A stretch of DNA of 64,000 nt from Paenibacillus popilliae ATCC 14706 (GTDB lineage: Bacteria; Bacillota; Bacilli; Paenibacillales; Paenibacillaceae). The DNA is taken from NCBI RefSeq assembly GCF_000315235.1, contig NZ_BALG01000222.1, positions 1 through 64,000 on the forward strand, written 5' to 3'. Within the stretch, counting starts at the first letter, position 1, and every line of letters starts with the position of its first letter. The position numbers were made by a program, and so were the translations under genes. A model generated the notes under the pieces. It was not told the origin of the DNA. It searched no databases and worked only from the letters and a program-made list of their open reading frames with translations. Below, one piece after another: positions 1 to 9,755 of the stretch.

Positions 1-210
1 AGGTGCCACCGCAGCAGGTGCCGCTGGATCAGGTGCCACCGCAGCAGGTGCCGCTGGATCAGGTGCCACCGCAGCAGGTGCCGCTGGATCAGGTACCACC
101 GCAGCAGGTTCCGCTGAATCAGATGCCACCGCAGCAGATGCCGCTGAATCAGATGCCACCGCAGCAGATGCCGCTGAATCAGATGCCACCGCAGCAGGTT
201 CCGCTACAGC
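1..210. repeat. 30-bp in-frame tandem repeat (7 copies visible)
   Basis: Seven consecutive 30-base units at 1-30, 31-60 and so on to 181-210. The first three are identical and the later ones carry a few substitutions (GTG/GTT/ATG, GGATC/GAATC). The period is a multiple of three and encodes ten-residue Ala/Pro/Asp or Ala/Ser/Asp units at the C-terminus of the CotS-like protein. Copies nearest the window edge are the most uniform, which suggests recent expansion by slippage or recombination. The array continues outside the window. Confidence 0.95.
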
Positions 211-1569
211 AGGTACGGGTTCAGCAAGCGCCGGTTCGGCAGGCATAGCCACAGGGATGGAAGGCTCGCCTGTGGCGGCTTCCTGTGGCTCCGCATGCGA
301 CTCTGCCGCATCAGTCCCGCTGACCGCAACCATTGGAGGAAGCTCCGGATGTGGAAAGGCAGGAGCCTCGACGACTTGCAGCGTCGCTCCATTGATGAAG
401 GAATCAGGGAGATCCATTTGCCGCGAAGCCGCAGGAGCAGGCGTGCTGTAATCGCCTGGCGCATATTGCTCCGCGTCAGCGGCCAGATCCGTTAAGGCTT
501 GCCACTTCGAGTTCTCGGTCGCAAGCACTCGCTGCAATATCGGCTCCAGTTCCATGGAGAGGAAGGTCACCGGGTCGAACACGACTTCCTTAACATGCTT
601 GTAAAATTCATTCGGGAAAGCCATATCCAAGCAGAGGAGCTCGAACATCTCCCGATCCACCGGATTCGCCTCGTGGTAGGCGCCGATCATTCCGCGAATC
701 CAGGCCATATCCCATACACCCATATCGTCCATCGTGCTCGTGATCAGCTTCCGCAGATCACGGAACGGAAAATCATAAGCGACACCGTCTAAGTCGATGA
801 CCCAGATACCGCCGGGCCCCATTTGACCGTTCGACCATCCATAGTCTTGGTGGACGAGCCCCCAATGCGGCTCTCCCATCGCCGTCATGCTGAAATATTT
901 GGAGGCATGCAGCCGTTCCAACGCTTCGCGCGCTTGTCTCTCGAATTCATCGACGACGCCAAGCAATTGCTGGCTGACAGGGAATTCATTATAGGCGTTG
1001 GCAAGATCCCGGAACCATCCGATCTTGGCAATCATTTTTTCATAGTATTTCGGCCAGGTGTACAGCCGGGACGATTTGCCTGCCCGCGCAGGGGGGACAT
1101 ACCCTTTGGACAGACGGTGGAATTCGCCAAGTCCATAACAAAGCGTCGCAGCGCCCTCCAGATCGATTTTGGATACAGGCTGCATCGGCTCGATCCAGTC
1201 TGTTACAATCCAGAGCTTGCCCCCGGCTTCCACGTAATTCTCATTTCCCGTCGTTGGAATCAGCGCAGGCACACGCGCTCCTTGCTCGACCAGATACTGC
1301 TGTGCGCCGATGCTGAACAGACTGCGGGCAGGCCTGCGGTGCAGCACCTTGAGACTGCGGGGGCCTTTGTCGGTGTCGATTCTCCAGATGGCCCCGCCTT
1401 TGTCGGGCTTCGATGTAATCAGCACCATGCTGCTGACCAACATGGCATATTGGCTCATGACATGCCGCGCTACTTCCTCCACTTCAGGGGGCACATATTG
1501 TTCCAGTACCGTGCCGGGCGGGACGGTATGAATCAGATGCTCCCAAGGACCAATTTGAACTTGTTCCAT
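1..1569 (-). CDS. CotS-like spore coat kinase-fold protein with repeat tail (3' end outside window)
   Basis: Leftward gene with no stop before the window edge; 523 codons are visible. The first ~330 residues have the CotS/aminoglycoside-phosphotransferase fold: a catalytic-loop motif HQDYGWSNG (HxDxxxxN) followed by VIDLDG, the metal-binding DFG equivalent. After a linker rich in Pro, Ala and Glu the protein enters perfect or near-perfect ten-residue repeats (VAPDPAAPAA type). The ATG at 1569 is preferred because GGAGGGA sits 8 bases upstream; an in-frame ATG at 1584 lies inside that ribosome site. It follows the glycosyltransferase gene by 28 bases, the same pairing as cotSA and cotS in Bacillus. 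Known CotS proteins are spore-coat components; the kinase activity of this one is inference. The repeat tail is not a usual CotS feature. Confidence 0.8.
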   Translation of the reverse strand, partial: MEQVQIGPWEHLIHTVPPGTVLEQYVPPEVEEVARHVMSQYAMLVSSMVLITSKPDKGGAIWRIDTDKGPRSLKVLHRRPARSLFSIGAQQYLVEQGARVPALIPTTGNENYVEAGGKLWIVTDWIEPMQPVSKIDLEGAATLCYGLGEFHRLSKGYVPPARAGKSSRLYTWPKYYEKMIAKIGWFRDLANAYNEFPVSQQLLGVVDEFERQAREALERLHASKYFSMTAMGEPHWGLVHQDYGWSNGQMGPGGIWVIDLDGVAYDFPFRDLRKLITSTMDDMGVWDMAWIRGMIGAYHEANPVDREMFELLCLDMAFPNEFYKHVKEVVFDPVTFLSMELEPILQRVLATENSKWQALTDLAADAEQYAPGDYSTPAPAASRQMDLPDSFINGATLQVVEAPAFPHPELPPMVAVSGTDAAESHAEPQEAATGEPSIPVAMPAEPALAEPVPAVAEPAAVASDSAASAAVASDSAASAAVASDSAEPAAVVPDPAAPAAVAPDPAAPAAVAPDPAAPAAVAP

Positions 1570-1597
1570 CGGCTTTCCCTCCATAATCGTTAGTAAG

Positions 1598-2890
1598 TCA
1601 CATCACAGACAGAACCAGATGGCGGTAAAGATCCAGCATCCGGCTTGCGGTTTGGGAGACATGGAATCGCTCCGTCACGAAGGACCTGCCGGACAGCACC
1701 AACTTGCTAATCTCTGCGCTTCCCATCTGCCGAATCTGCTGAATATGGTTCATTAGCAGTTCTTGCGATACGGGCTGATCTGCATGGTGATCGCCGAACC
1801 AGCAATCCCACGCTTGATCATATTTGCTGGCGTCGATAACACCGAGGACCCCTCTGCTTCCTGCGGATATAAGGGGGCGTAGGCAGGCCATGGCTTCCAG
1901 CCCGATACGGCCGGTTCCAATTACGCAATCGCTGATGGCGTAGCAAGCTCTCATATTCAATACTTCTCCCGGAAAAATGATAAACGATTCTCCAGCCAAC
2001 TGCTGCTCTCGCTCTACGAGCTCCGCCACCTTTTCCTGGTCTCGACCGCCTCCCACAATCATGAGAATGAAAGGCAAGTTCCCGAATCTGCGCAGCGTGG
2101 CTACCGTGCGAATCGATTCCCCGCATAATTCCGCCTTCTCCCAGGATAGACGGCTGGCATATAATACGACAAAGGCATGATTCGGTATCCCCAGCTTGCT
2201 GCGTAAGTATTGCTGGTATATTGGAGTGTAGGCGTCATACTCGGCCACATCGACCCCGTTGGGGATGAGCTGCGACTCGATACCATGAAGGCGCAGCATG
2301 CGTTCCACCACGGGGCTGACACTAATGAAGGTCGTGCCGGGTTGCAGCTTCTCAATCACAGGGCCATCGTAATAGCATCCATGAACGGTAAAGACAAAAG
2401 GGATATTCATGTGCTCAGCCGCCTTCCTTGCCAGCTCGCCGGAAGGAATCTGATGGGCATGCACAACATGGATTCGTTCGGCAAGGATCACCATTTTCAG
2501 CACGTTCAAATGCTGGATCTGGTTTGCCACGTCAGGCGTGAAATTATCCTGCACGAAATCAATCTCATAGTACGGACATCCGAGACCGATAAACGAATCT
2601 AACAGCTTCCCTCTTTTGCCGGCAACAGCCACGAACGCACCCCGACGGATGAGCTCTCTTGTCAACGACAGCGTATACGTCTCAGTTCCTCCAATATTGA
2701 ACTGATCGATGACCATCAAGATACGTAGCAGCCGTAGGGCAGGGGAAAGAACGGGAGAGAAATCGGCAGGTACTGGACGTAGGCTAGCAGGGCTGCCCAT
2801 TCCTGTCCGTTTGTGGGTTCGCTTCATCAAGGTGTAGGCACGTCTTCCCGTTTTTTTCTTATCGGTCAGCGCCTGTTTCGTTTTCTGCAT
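1598..2890 (-). CDS. GT4-family glycosyltransferase, CotSA-like
   Basis: 430 residues. After a basic N-terminal extension of ~55 residues the GT-B fold starts with MVIDQFNIGGTETYTL, the glycine-rich acceptor-site motif of family 4 glycosyltransferases. The C-terminal half has the nucleotide-sugar site (IPNGVDVAEY, YASRLSWEK, IVGGG, then GRIGLEAMAC, equivalent to the E-x7-E region). B. subtilis CotSA is a similar coat-associated glycosyltransferase next to cotS, and the same order is seen here. The ATG at 2890 has AAAGGG 9 bases upstream. Probable role: glycosylation of a spore surface component; the substrate cannot be read from sequence. Confidence 0.8.
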   Translation of the reverse strand: MQKTKQALTDKKKTGRRAYTLMKRTHKRTGMGSPASLRPVPADFSPVLSPALRLLRILMVIDQFNIGGTETYTLSLTRELIRRGAFVAVAGKRGKLLDSFIGLGCPYYEIDFVQDNFTPDVANQIQHLNVLKMVILAERIHVVHAHQIPSGELARKAAEHMNIPFVFTVHGCYYDGPVIEKLQPGTTFISVSPVVERMLRLHGIESQLIPNGVDVAEYDAYTPIYQQYLRSKLGIPNHAFVVLYASRLSWEKAELCGESIRTVATLRRFGNLPFILMIVGGGRDQEKVAELVEREQQLAGESFIIFPGEVLNMRACYAISDCVIGTGRIGLEAMACLRPLISAGSRGVLGVIDASKYDQAWDCWFGDHHADQPVSQELLMNHIQQIRQMGSAEISKLVLSGRSFVTERFHVSQTASRMLDLYRHLVLSVM

Positions 2891-3154
2891 CGATTCACGC
2901 CCTTTATAGAGGGGTTAGCATATATTTTATTCATATGTCATAGGACCAAAAGTGACATGTACACTCGTGTATTTTTGAGGATGCTATTTCTTTTCCGCCA
3001 TTGACTACCTATTTTTCGGGGGAGGATGAATATATTGCATCAGAGTCTGCCGGGCAGAGGGATCACCGATTCTGCCGACGCGCTATAAGGCTGGATCGGA
3101 TGATATGATTATGCAATATTAGGAGAATGAATTGATCAAAAAGGAGTGGTTAAG

Positions 3155-4138
3155 ATGGGGGCATCCCTCGGTGTCGGTGTGAACGATGCCTTCCGAACTT
3201 CTGTGGAACGGGTTTGCCGTCACTTTTCGCTAGGCGAGCTGCTGGGGGAAGCGATCAAACTTCGGGGATCTTTTAATATCAATGTCAAAATCAGAACGAC
3301 AAAAGGATGCTATGTCATTCGATTTGCTAATTCTACGGTTCGTGAAGAACATCTTCAATATGTGTCAAGCTTGCTGGATGCCTTGCCGGAGGTAGAGATT
3401 CCCGTGCTGCGGCCGCTTAAGGATGAGCAGGGCGCCAGCACAATTTATGATGTGGGTCAGCAAATTCAAGTGACCCCTTTTGTATGGGGGAGAAGCTTCC
3501 AGTGCCGGGAGCAGCAAGTGCGGGCGAGTGCAGGCATGCTGCGGAAGTTCCACCACTTGTTGCGGAATATGAAACCGGGGCCGATTCCAGACTGGTCATT
3601 TTATCGATCGACCGATGATTTGATCAATACATTCCGTCATCTTGGAACGCTGCCGGGAATATCGGCTGAGGAGTTATCTTGCATATCTTATTTTATGGAG
3701 CGGACTCTCAAGCAGTATGGTGAAGCGGAACCGATGCTGCCACGTTCCATTATTCATGGCGACTGGCATTTTTGGAATCAGCGGTATCTGTTCGACAATG
3801 TCAATTGCGTGATGGACTTCGATTTCGTTCAGCATGCCGTCCCATTGTTCGACGTTGCCTATGCGCTATGGGTTATCTATTTGCTGCTCCCGCAATATGC
3901 GGAGACATTCGATGCCGCCTTTTTATCAGGCTATGGGGAACTGACCGACGAAGAGATTCGTGCTCTTCCTGCAGCGCTCTCTCGAGTAAGCTTGTTCTTC
4001 CTCTGTCAGGCGGCTTACGCGCCCGATCCAGAACAAAAGTGGAACCAGCAGTTCAAATGGCAAATGCCTTTTCTGGAATGGATGGAGGGGGAAGGGCGCC
4101 GCCGCGTCAGCGAACTGGCACGTATGGCAAGAGGGTAG
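3155..4138 (+). CDS. Aminoglycoside phosphotransferase (APH)-fold protein
   Basis: 327 residues from the ATG at 3155, which has AAGGAG 8 bases upstream; a GTG at 3146 overlaps that ribosome site and is less likely. The kinase core is visible: RGSFNINVKIRT (nucleotide-loop region), IIHGDWHFWN (HGDxxxxN catalytic loop) and VMDFDF (metal-binding Asp). Family PF01636 includes drug kinases, homoserine/choline-type kinases and spore-coat CotS relatives. Its position divergent from a coat operon hints at a sporulation or coat role, but the substrate is unknown. A hairpin terminator follows. Confidence 0.75.
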   Translation: MGASLGVGVNDAFRTSVERVCRHFSLGELLGEAIKLRGSFNINVKIRTTKGCYVIRFANSTVREEHLQYVSSLLDALPEVEIPVLRPLKDEQGASTIYDVGQQIQVTPFVWGRSFQCREQQVRASAGMLRKFHHLLRNMKPGPIPDWSFYRSTDDLINTFRHLGTLPGISAEELSCISYFMERTLKQYGEAEPMLPRSIIHGDWHFWNQRYLFDNVNCVMDFDFVQHAVPLFDVAYALWVIYLLLPQYAETFDAAFLSGYGELTDEEIRALPAALSRVSLFFLCQAAYAPDPEQKWNQQFKWQMPFLEWMEGEGRRRVSELARMARG

Positions 4139-4171
4139 ATCAATTGTTACTTACTTTGTCATAGAATGGAG

Positions 4172-4195
4172 AGAGCCGGGAATCCCGGCTCTTTT
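4172..4195 (+). terminator. Rho-independent terminator after APH-fold gene
   Basis: A 9-bp perfect stem (AGAGCCGGG/CCCGGCTCT) with a 3-base loop followed by a short T run, 33 bases after the stop codon. Confidence 0.8.
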
Positions 4196-4311
4196 GGCGT
4201 GCCTATCGCAAGCGTTGATTACCAATACTTTAACATCTACGGATTTTCTCTTTTTTGCTAGAATGAGGAGGAGCGTAATCTATCATCTCTAGTAAAGGAA
4301 GGATATCCGAA

Positions 4312-5907
4312 TTGAGTTTTCGACGCAAATTCGTTATTTTGGCGACGGCAGCCGCCATGTTCATTACAGGAAGTCTGGCATGGGGAGAATCGAAGAGCGC
4401 CCCGCTGCCCTTCGACGACATCGAGGGCCTCTATGGCCAGGAAGATATTGTCGCCCTCTATAACAAAGGGATTGTGACCGGCTTCGGCAACCGGACCTAT
4501 GAACCGGAGAAACCGGTGACGCGGGCCGAGTTCATCTCGATGGTGAACCGTCTGCTCCAGGTGCAAGCCGTGGCCAGTGATATTCCTGCATTCGATGACG
4601 TGCCGCGCAAGGCGTGGTACTACGGTGCGGTGCAGGCGGGATTGCTGCTCCAATTGGTGGATGGAACGGGAGATCGTTCCTTTGAGCCGCAGCGGTCAAT
4701 CACCCGTCAAGAAGCGGCGGCTATTATTATGCGGGCATTCAAGCAAGCGAAGGAGTCGGCAACCGGCGGGCTGACTTACAAGGACGCGTCCCTTATCGCG
4801 GAGTGGGCTGTTCCGTATGTCAGCATAATGCAGCAGCAGAATCTGATGAACGGGGATGGAGGCAAGTTCCGTCCGAACGACCCCATGACTCGTCAAGAAA
4901 CGGCTGTCGTACTGCATCGCGCCCTTCAGCGGCCGGATTGGTCGAACGCGTTGGATGCGCCTTCGCCGCAGCGCATTGAACTGGGATGGCAGTATGAATT
5001 GACGACGCAGCAGTACCTAGCACGCATTGCTTCTAGCTCTGTCAATACATTGGCGCCACGATGGTATTTTCTTGATTCTTCCCAGACCGTCGCTAATTAT
5101 ACTGACATGACGATCATCAACTGGGCGAAGCAGAATGGCAAGCAAGTGTGGCCATTGGTGGGCAACCGGTTCGATGCGGATCTGACACATCAAATTCTAA
5201 CCGATCCGGCACGGAAGAACGCCGTCATATCGAAGCTGACAGGCTATGTCAAGCAGTATGGGCTCGATGGCTTGAATCTTGATTTTGAAAATGTATATGC
5301 GAAGGATCGGGAAGCGCTCACCGCCTTCGTCACCGAGTTGGCCGACGAACTGCACCGAGTGAAGGCCGTGCTGTCTGTAGATGTGTCACCAGATCTGGAG
5401 ACGGATTGGACCGAGGCCTTCGATTATGCTGCCTTGGGAGAAGCGGCGGATTATATCGTGCTGATGGGATATGACGAGCATTGGAATGGCGCCCCGACAG
5501 CCGGATCGGTATCGTCGCTGCCGTGGGTTCAGCGCGCGGTGGATAAGCTGCTGATGTCGGTTCCTTCCGACAAGGTGATTGCTGCTCTTCCCTTCTATAC
5601 GAGAGAGTGGAGCATGCAGGGGGAGAAGCTGTCTTCCCGCGATGTGACGTTGATTGAACAAGGAGAGCTGTTGCGCTCACGCAAGCTTAAATGGGACAGC
5701 AAGACGGCTCAGTATGTGGCGGATTTCACGGCCAGCGGTGTTCGGCATCTGGTATGGGCAGAGGACAGCCGTTCCCTCGCCGCGAAATATGCGATGGCGG
5801 CGAACCGTGATCTCGCGGGCTTCGCCTACTGGTATACGGGGGCCGAGACCGATGATATTTGGGATGCGCTGGAGAATGCATGGAGATATGCTTCACTTCG
5901 GTTCTAG
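4312..5907 (+). CDS. Surface-anchored GH18 family glycosidase with three SLH domains
   Basis: 531 residues. TTG start at 4312 with AAAGGAAGG about 9 bases upstream. A signal peptide (residues ~1-24, basic then hydrophobic, ending near LAWGES) is followed by three S-layer homology repeats at about 35-80, 95-140 and 158-203; each has the FxDV/I...A...G.F.P...TR.E pattern. Residues ~215-525 form a glycoside hydrolase 18 barrel with the catalytic DGLNLDFE motif (proton donor about E326) and the MGYDEHW motif. Related GH18 proteins in spore formers (YaaH/SleL/YvbX type) act on peptidoglycan or chitin-like polymers. SLH domains tether the enzyme to cell-wall polymer at the surface. For an insect pathogen either wall remodelling or chitin contact is conceivable; the exact substrate is not determinable. 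Confidence 0.88.
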   Translation: MSFRRKFVILATAAAMFITGSLAWGESKSAPLPFDDIEGLYGQEDIVALYNKGIVTGFGNRTYEPEKPVTRAEFISMVNRLLQVQAVASDIPAFDDVPRKAWYYGAVQAGLLLQLVDGTGDRSFEPQRSITRQEAAAIIMRAFKQAKESATGGLTYKDASLIAEWAVPYVSIMQQQNLMNGDGGKFRPNDPMTRQETAVVLHRALQRPDWSNALDAPSPQRIELGWQYELTTQQYLARIASSSVNTLAPRWYFLDSSQTVANYTDMTIINWAKQNGKQVWPLVGNRFDADLTHQILTDPARKNAVISKLTGYVKQYGLDGLNLDFENVYAKDREALTAFVTELADELHRVKAVLSVDVSPDLETDWTEAFDYAALGEAADYIVLMGYDEHWNGAPTAGSVSSLPWVQRAVDKLLMSVPSDKVIAALPFYTREWSMQGEKLSSRDVTLIEQGELLRSRKLKWDSKTAQYVADFTASGVRHLVWAEDSRSLAAKYAMAANRDLAGFAYWYTGAETDDIWDALENAWRYASLRF

Positions 5908-5934
5908 CGCGGCAGGGATCGATGCCCCATGATC

Positions 5935-5968
5935 AGGGGGGTGAACATGACGAGGGACACCCCCTTTC
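5935..5968 (+). terminator. Terminator of SLH-GH18 gene
   Basis: AGGGGG(G)TG pairs with CACCCCCT across a 14-base loop and is followed by TTTC, 27 bases after the stop codon. Confidence 0.65.
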
Positions 5969-6035
5969 TAGTATGAAGATGGATATGCCTTGTCGGTAAG
6001 GAGTCAGACGTTGCTCAAGTGACAGGGATGAAGTC

Positions 6036-6083
6036 AAAAGGTCGAGTACGGGAGCCAATATCCCCCCTTACTCGACCTTTTTC
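6036..6083. terminator. Bidirectional terminator between converging genes
   Basis: A long stem AAAAGGTCGAGTA / TACTCGACCTTTTT gives an A-run on the left and a T-run on the right. It can stop transcription from both sides between the SLH-GH18 gene and the leftward chemoreceptor gene. Confidence 0.85.
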
Positions 6084-6125
6084 GAATCTTATGGGCATCA
6101 CACAGGAAATAAAAACTACTAGCTT

Positions 6126-7856
6126 TTATAATTTGAATTGCTGAACGATGGCTTGCAATTCCTTGGACATTTCTCTCAACTGCTCCGTAGAAGCGGAAAT
6201 TGTCTGGACGGAAGCAAGCTGTGTTTCGGATGCCGATACGACCGTTTGTACGGTCTGGGAAGCTTCTTCCGCGATCGAAGCCACTTCCTGTACAGAGGCC
6301 GAGATTTCTTCTGTCCCTGCCGACATTTCCTCGGTAGAAGCAGACGTTTCCTGTATTTCGAAGGTGACTTTTTGGACCGTATCCAAAATGCTCTCGAAAG
6401 TCTGTCCGGCCTTGTCTACGATGTCCATACCGGATAATACATCCTCCTGCACAAGCTTCATTGATTTTGTCGTCTGCTGCATGCTGCCCTGAATTTCCTC
6501 GATTAAGCTTGCGATTTGCTTCGCGGAATCCGCGGACTGTTCCGCTAATTTGCGAACCTCCGCCGCGACTACAGTGAACCCTCTACCGCTTTCTCCCGCT
6601 CTGGCCGCTTCGATGGATGCATTCAGGGCTAGAAGATTGGTCTGGCTGGCGATATTGGTGATGACATCAATGATCTTCCCGATTTGCTCTGAGGCTTCAT
6701 TTAGTTGTTCAATGGAGGCCCCCGTCGTCTTGACTGAATCATGAATGGTCTTCATTTGGCTGGCCGCCTCATTCAAAATCGCATTGCCCTGTCCTGCCTG
6801 CTCGGTGGAGTAGCCCGACAATTCGGTTACGCTTGTCGCTCGATCCACGATCACTTCGATGCCTTTGGCCATCTCCTCGAGTGCGATCGCGTTTTGCTTG
6901 GACGCCATCTGCTGGCTTGTCGATCCGGCGGCAACTTGCTCCATGGAAGCGGCGATTTGCTCCGATGTGAGCGCGGTCTCTTTGGCGTTATCAGCTACGA
7001 GACTCGAGCTCTCATATAGCACCTTGGCCTGTTTATCTACGGTTCTCATAATCGCGGAAAGGCCGTCTATCATCTGATTGAAATCATTCATAACCTGTCC
7101 GACTTCGTTTCTCGATTTATAGGTACCGCGGACCGTAAGATCGCCTTGCTGCGCCTTGTTCATCAGTCGCTGCATCTCCTTGAGCGGAGGCACAATGGCT
7201 TTATGGATGAACAGGCCAATCGCGACACTTATAAACAGGGCCAGCCCGCCAATCATAAAGTTTCTGTTGATGGCGCTCTTCCCTACCGCCATCTGCATTT
7301 GCTCTTCCTTAGCCGCCGCGCTCAGGTTCTGATCAATCAGTTTCGTGATCTGGTTTTGAATCTCCGTGCGGGCCTTTGTCACCTTTTCATTATACAAAGT
7401 AGCTGCTTCCGCCCTTTTATTTTGCATGGCCAGCGCAATCACGTCGTCGATTTGTTGTACATAAGGCGGAATTAACTCGAGGTACTGGTCGAATATCGCT
7501 TGTTCCTCTTCATCATCCACAATGAGAGGAGCAAAACTTGCGCGAAATTGTTTGTTTTCATCTAGTAAACGTTCCACCTCCTGTTGCAAACGTTTCTTCT
7601 CCTCCGTATCGACACTGTTGATAAGCGTAGATATAACGGTATCTGTTGCACGATTATTTACCTGAATTTGATTCAGCCATTCGATGGGCCTCAGATTTCG
7701 GCTAAAAACAAGCTGGGTATTTTGATTGATGTCATGAATGGAAATATAGGAGTTGAACGTACTGATTCCTAACAACAACACGCTAACCCCAACCAAAATA
7801 TAAATTTTAGTCGCTATTTTTACATTCCGAAAAAGTAATAGAAATCTGTTATTCAT
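6126..7856 (-). CDS. Methyl-accepting chemotaxis protein
   Basis: 576 residues from the ATG at 7856 (AAAGGGCGG 8 bases upstream); a TTG at 7880 would add eight residues. Order of parts: N-terminal membrane helix (~residues 13-35), extracytoplasmic four-helix-bundle sensor (~40-195), second membrane helix (~200-222), HAMP domain (~223-275), and a long coiled-coil signalling domain with the conserved hairpin tip. The tip shows the sequence around [25 protein letters not shown]. It would signal to CheA/CheW; no chemotaxis kinase lies nearby, so it is an orphan receptor of unknown ligand. The start-proximal 350 bases are AT-rich and shared with the MarR gene. Confidence 0.9.
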   Translation of the reverse strand: MNNRFLLLFRNVKIATKIYILVGVSVLLLGISTFNSYISIHDINQNTQLVFSRNLRPIEWLNQIQVNNRATDTVISTLINSVDTEEKKRLQQEVERLLDENKQFRASFAPLIVDDEEEQAIFDQYLELIPPYVQQIDDVIALAMQNKRAEAATLYNEKVTKARTEIQNQITKLIDQNLSAAAKEEQMQMAVGKSAINRNFMIGGLALFISVAIGLFIHKAIVPPLKEMQRLMNKAQQGDLTVRGTYKSRNEVGQVMNDFNQMIDGLSAIMRTVDKQAKVLYESSSLVADNAKETALTSEQIAASMEQVAAGSTSQQMASKQNAIALEEMAKGIEVIVDRATSVTELSGYSTEQAGQGNAILNEAASQMKTIHDSVKTTGASIEQLNEASEQIGKIIDVITNIASQTNLLALNASIEAARAGESGRGFTVVAAEVRKLAEQSADSAKQIASLIEEIQGSMQQTTKSMKLVQEDVLSGMDIVDKAGQTFESILDTVQKVTFEIQETSASTEEMSAGTEEISASVQEVASIAEEASQTVQTVVSASETQLASVQTISASTEQLREMSKELQAIVQQFKL

Positions 7857-8180
7857 GTTGAATTCCGCCCTTTGTCTCAATAAATTTGAATGGAGTGCTT
7901 AGTTTGTGACTAACTATATGTGAGCATATGACTACTTATATGAGACTTTAGATTTATGTATTTGACCTGCTTTTCAAGTTTCTTGCTCCCTCCTTATGAA
8001 ATGGTTGCTTTCGAATGGGGAAACCTCATGTAGTTGCAGGAATCATGCCGAGCAAATCAGGGTAACTATATAATTATCGACATATTTCGATATATTTTTA
8101 TAGATATCGCCCAAAAAAAATTAGGTACTATTTAGGGGATATATGTGAAGTTCTTAAATCAACTAGGTAAATCAACCTAC

Positions 8181-8209
8181 TTGACTCAATCTTTTTTTGC
8201 CTATATAAT
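8181..8209 (+). promoter_or_regulatory. SigA-type promoter of marR-like gene with overlapping palindromic AT repeats
   Basis: TTGACT at 8181-8186, 17-base spacer, TATAAT at 8204-8209. Immediately downstream (8209-8260) are several overlapping ATTTAAAT and TTAATTAA palindromes, the sort of AT-rich inverted repeat bound by MarR proteins, so autoregulation is plausible. Confidence 0.75.
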
Positions 8210-8312
8210 ATTTAAATCATTTAAATAATTGATAACTTAATTAATGAATCATTTAATCATCTTTTTAGGAATGAGATATGCTCATCTCGGTGCCGAAGGA
8301 AGGAGTGGAACG

Positions 8313-8759
8313 ATGGAGCGCATGTCATTGTGGGTGGATCGCTATGAACAGGCGATGACGATATTGGCACGCACGCTATGGCATGATATGACGAACGTGA
8401 AGGAGTTGGGGCTGACGATGGCGCAGTATTCGCTGCTGAACGTAATTGAGCGGCGGGGACCGGGCAAGGTATCCATGCTCGCCGAACAATTAGGCGTAAC
8501 TTCGAGCGCGGTTACCGTGATGATTGATCGGCTGCTCGACAGCGGGTTGGTCGATCGCTACCCCGACAAGTCCGATCGGCGGGTCGTGCTCGTCTCGATT
8601 ACCGAGGCCGGCCTCCGTCTGCTGCGGCAGGCGCAGGACAGGTCGAGGCGGACGTTGACTGCCTATTTGTCCTTGCTGGAAGAGGACGAGCTGGAGCAGA
8701 TGGTCAGCCTGAGTGAGAAGTTGGCGGCGCAAGCGCTCGTGTATAAGGGCGGCGAATAA
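8313..8759 (+). CDS. MarR-family transcriptional regulator
   Basis: 148 residues from the ATG at 8313, which has AAGGAAGGA upstream; an in-frame ATG at 8244 lies within the putative operator and has no ribosome site. The winged helix is clear: LTMAQYSLLNVIERRGPGKVS, then LAEQLGVTSSAVTVMIDRL (recognition helix) and the wing DKSDRRVVLVSITEAG. It starts 65 bases before the YitT-family gene and the two may be co-transcribed. The signal sensed is unknown. Confidence 0.9.
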   Translation: MERMSLWVDRYEQAMTILARTLWHDMTNVKELGLTMAQYSLLNVIERRGPGKVSMLAEQLGVTSSAVTVMIDRLLDSGLVDRYPDKSDRRVVLVSITEAGLRLLRQAQDRSRRTLTAYLSLLEEDELEQMVSLSEKLAAQALVYKGGE

Positions 8760-8823
8760 AGGGCGGGGGCTGCCGATTCCGCATCAATGGCTACCGATTA
8801 TTTTTATCGTTTGGAGGAGATTT

Positions 8824-9690
8824 ATGACTCGCACTCATAAGAAAAGAAGGCTGCTGGATCTTATCAACCGAGTTATATTTATTACGATAGGCGCTGTCAT
8901 GATGGGCGTAGCCCTGGAAATGTTTCTGGTGCCTAACAACATTATTGACGGGGGAATTGCGGGAATATCGATTATTTTGTCCAAGACGACCTCGCTGAAG
9001 CTCGGGTTGTTCCTGTTCCTTCTCAACGTGCCGTTTCTAATGCTTGGGTATAAGCAGATCGGCAAGACGTTCGCCCTTTCCACCTTGTACGGCATCGCCG
9101 TTATGTCGGTGACGACCGCATTGCTCCATCATGCGGAGGCGTTCACGAACGAGACGCTGCTGGCCGTTCTGTTCGGCGGCATGATGCTCGGCGCGGGCGT
9201 CGGTCTCGTCATTCGCTTCGGCGGATCGCTGGATGGAACGGAGATTGTCTCCATTCTGGTATCCAAGAAAATCAACGTTCCCGTCGGACAAATCATCATG
9301 ATCATTAATGTATTTATTTTTATCGCTGCCGGCTTCGTGTTCGGATGGGATTCGGCCATGTACTCTATCTTCACGTACTATATTGCCTTCAAGATGATCG
9401 ATATCGTCGTCGAAGGCCTGAACGAATCCAAGTCGGCTACGATCATATCGTCGGAGTATGAAGAAATCTCGCAGGCCATTATCGATCGGCTTGGCCGCAA
9501 CACGACGTTCATCTATGCCAAAGGCGGTTACATGCGCGAGGATACGCAAATGATCTATTGCGTGCTCACGCGCCTGGAAGTGGCGAAGCTGAAGGCGATT
9601 GTGCAGGATATCGATCCGAAAGCCTTTATCGTCGTCGAGTCCGTAACGGACGTGCTGGGCGGCAATTTCAGCAAGGCGAATATTCATTAA
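8824..9690 (+). CDS. YitT-family membrane protein (DUF161 plus DUF2179)
   Basis: 288 residues from the ATG at 8824 with TGGAGGAG upstream. Five or six hydrophobic segments occupy residues ~12-210 (glycine-rich, e.g. NIIDGGIAGISIILS and GGMMLGAGVGLVIRFGGSLDGTEI). A cytoplasmic DUF2179 domain follows (~residues 220-285; GRNTTFIYAKGGYMREDTQMIYCVLTRLE). This is the typical YitT/YpjC/YqfU architecture in Firmicutes. Function is not settled; proposed roles are transport or ligand-binding. A strong terminator follows. Confidence 0.88.
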   Translation: MTRTHKKRRLLDLINRVIFITIGAVMMGVALEMFLVPNNIIDGGIAGISIILSKTTSLKLGLFLFLLNVPFLMLGYKQIGKTFALSTLYGIAVMSVTTALLHHAEAFTNETLLAVLFGGMMLGAGVGLVIRFGGSLDGTEIVSILVSKKINVPVGQIIMIINVFIFIAAGFVFGWDSAMYSIFTYYIAFKMIDIVVEGLNESKSATIISSEYEEISQAIIDRLGRNTTFIYAKGGYMREDTQMIYCVLTRLEVAKLKAIVQDIDPKAFIVVESVTDVLGGNFSKANIH

Positions 9691-9691
9691 C

Positions 9692-9740
9692 AAAAGCGGC
9701 CCTTCCCGGGTGAATGCGGGAGGGGCCGCCGCTGCTTTTA
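9692..9740. terminator. Terminator between converging yitT-like and XRE genes
   Basis: GCGGCCCTTCCCG (9696-9708) pairs with CGGGAGGGGCCGC (9717-9729) with one mismatch. A-rich bases precede it and TTTT follows, so it can act in both directions. Confidence 0.8.
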
Positions 9741-9755
9741 GACAAGCGCCGCATG

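Noticed and set aside
1..210. Regular 30-bp repeats resembling a CRISPR array
   Set aside because: The units are directly adjacent without spacers and encode an in-frame ten-residue protein repeat. No other CRISPR-like array or cas gene was seen in the window.
3..248. Plus-strand frame encoding PPQQVPLDQ repeats
   Set aside because: It is the complement of the CotS-like repeat tail; no ribosome site, and the opposite strand has a continuous 523-codon gene with kinase motifs.
823..1593. 256-codon plus-strand frame
   Set aside because: Antisense shadow of the CotS-like kinase domain.
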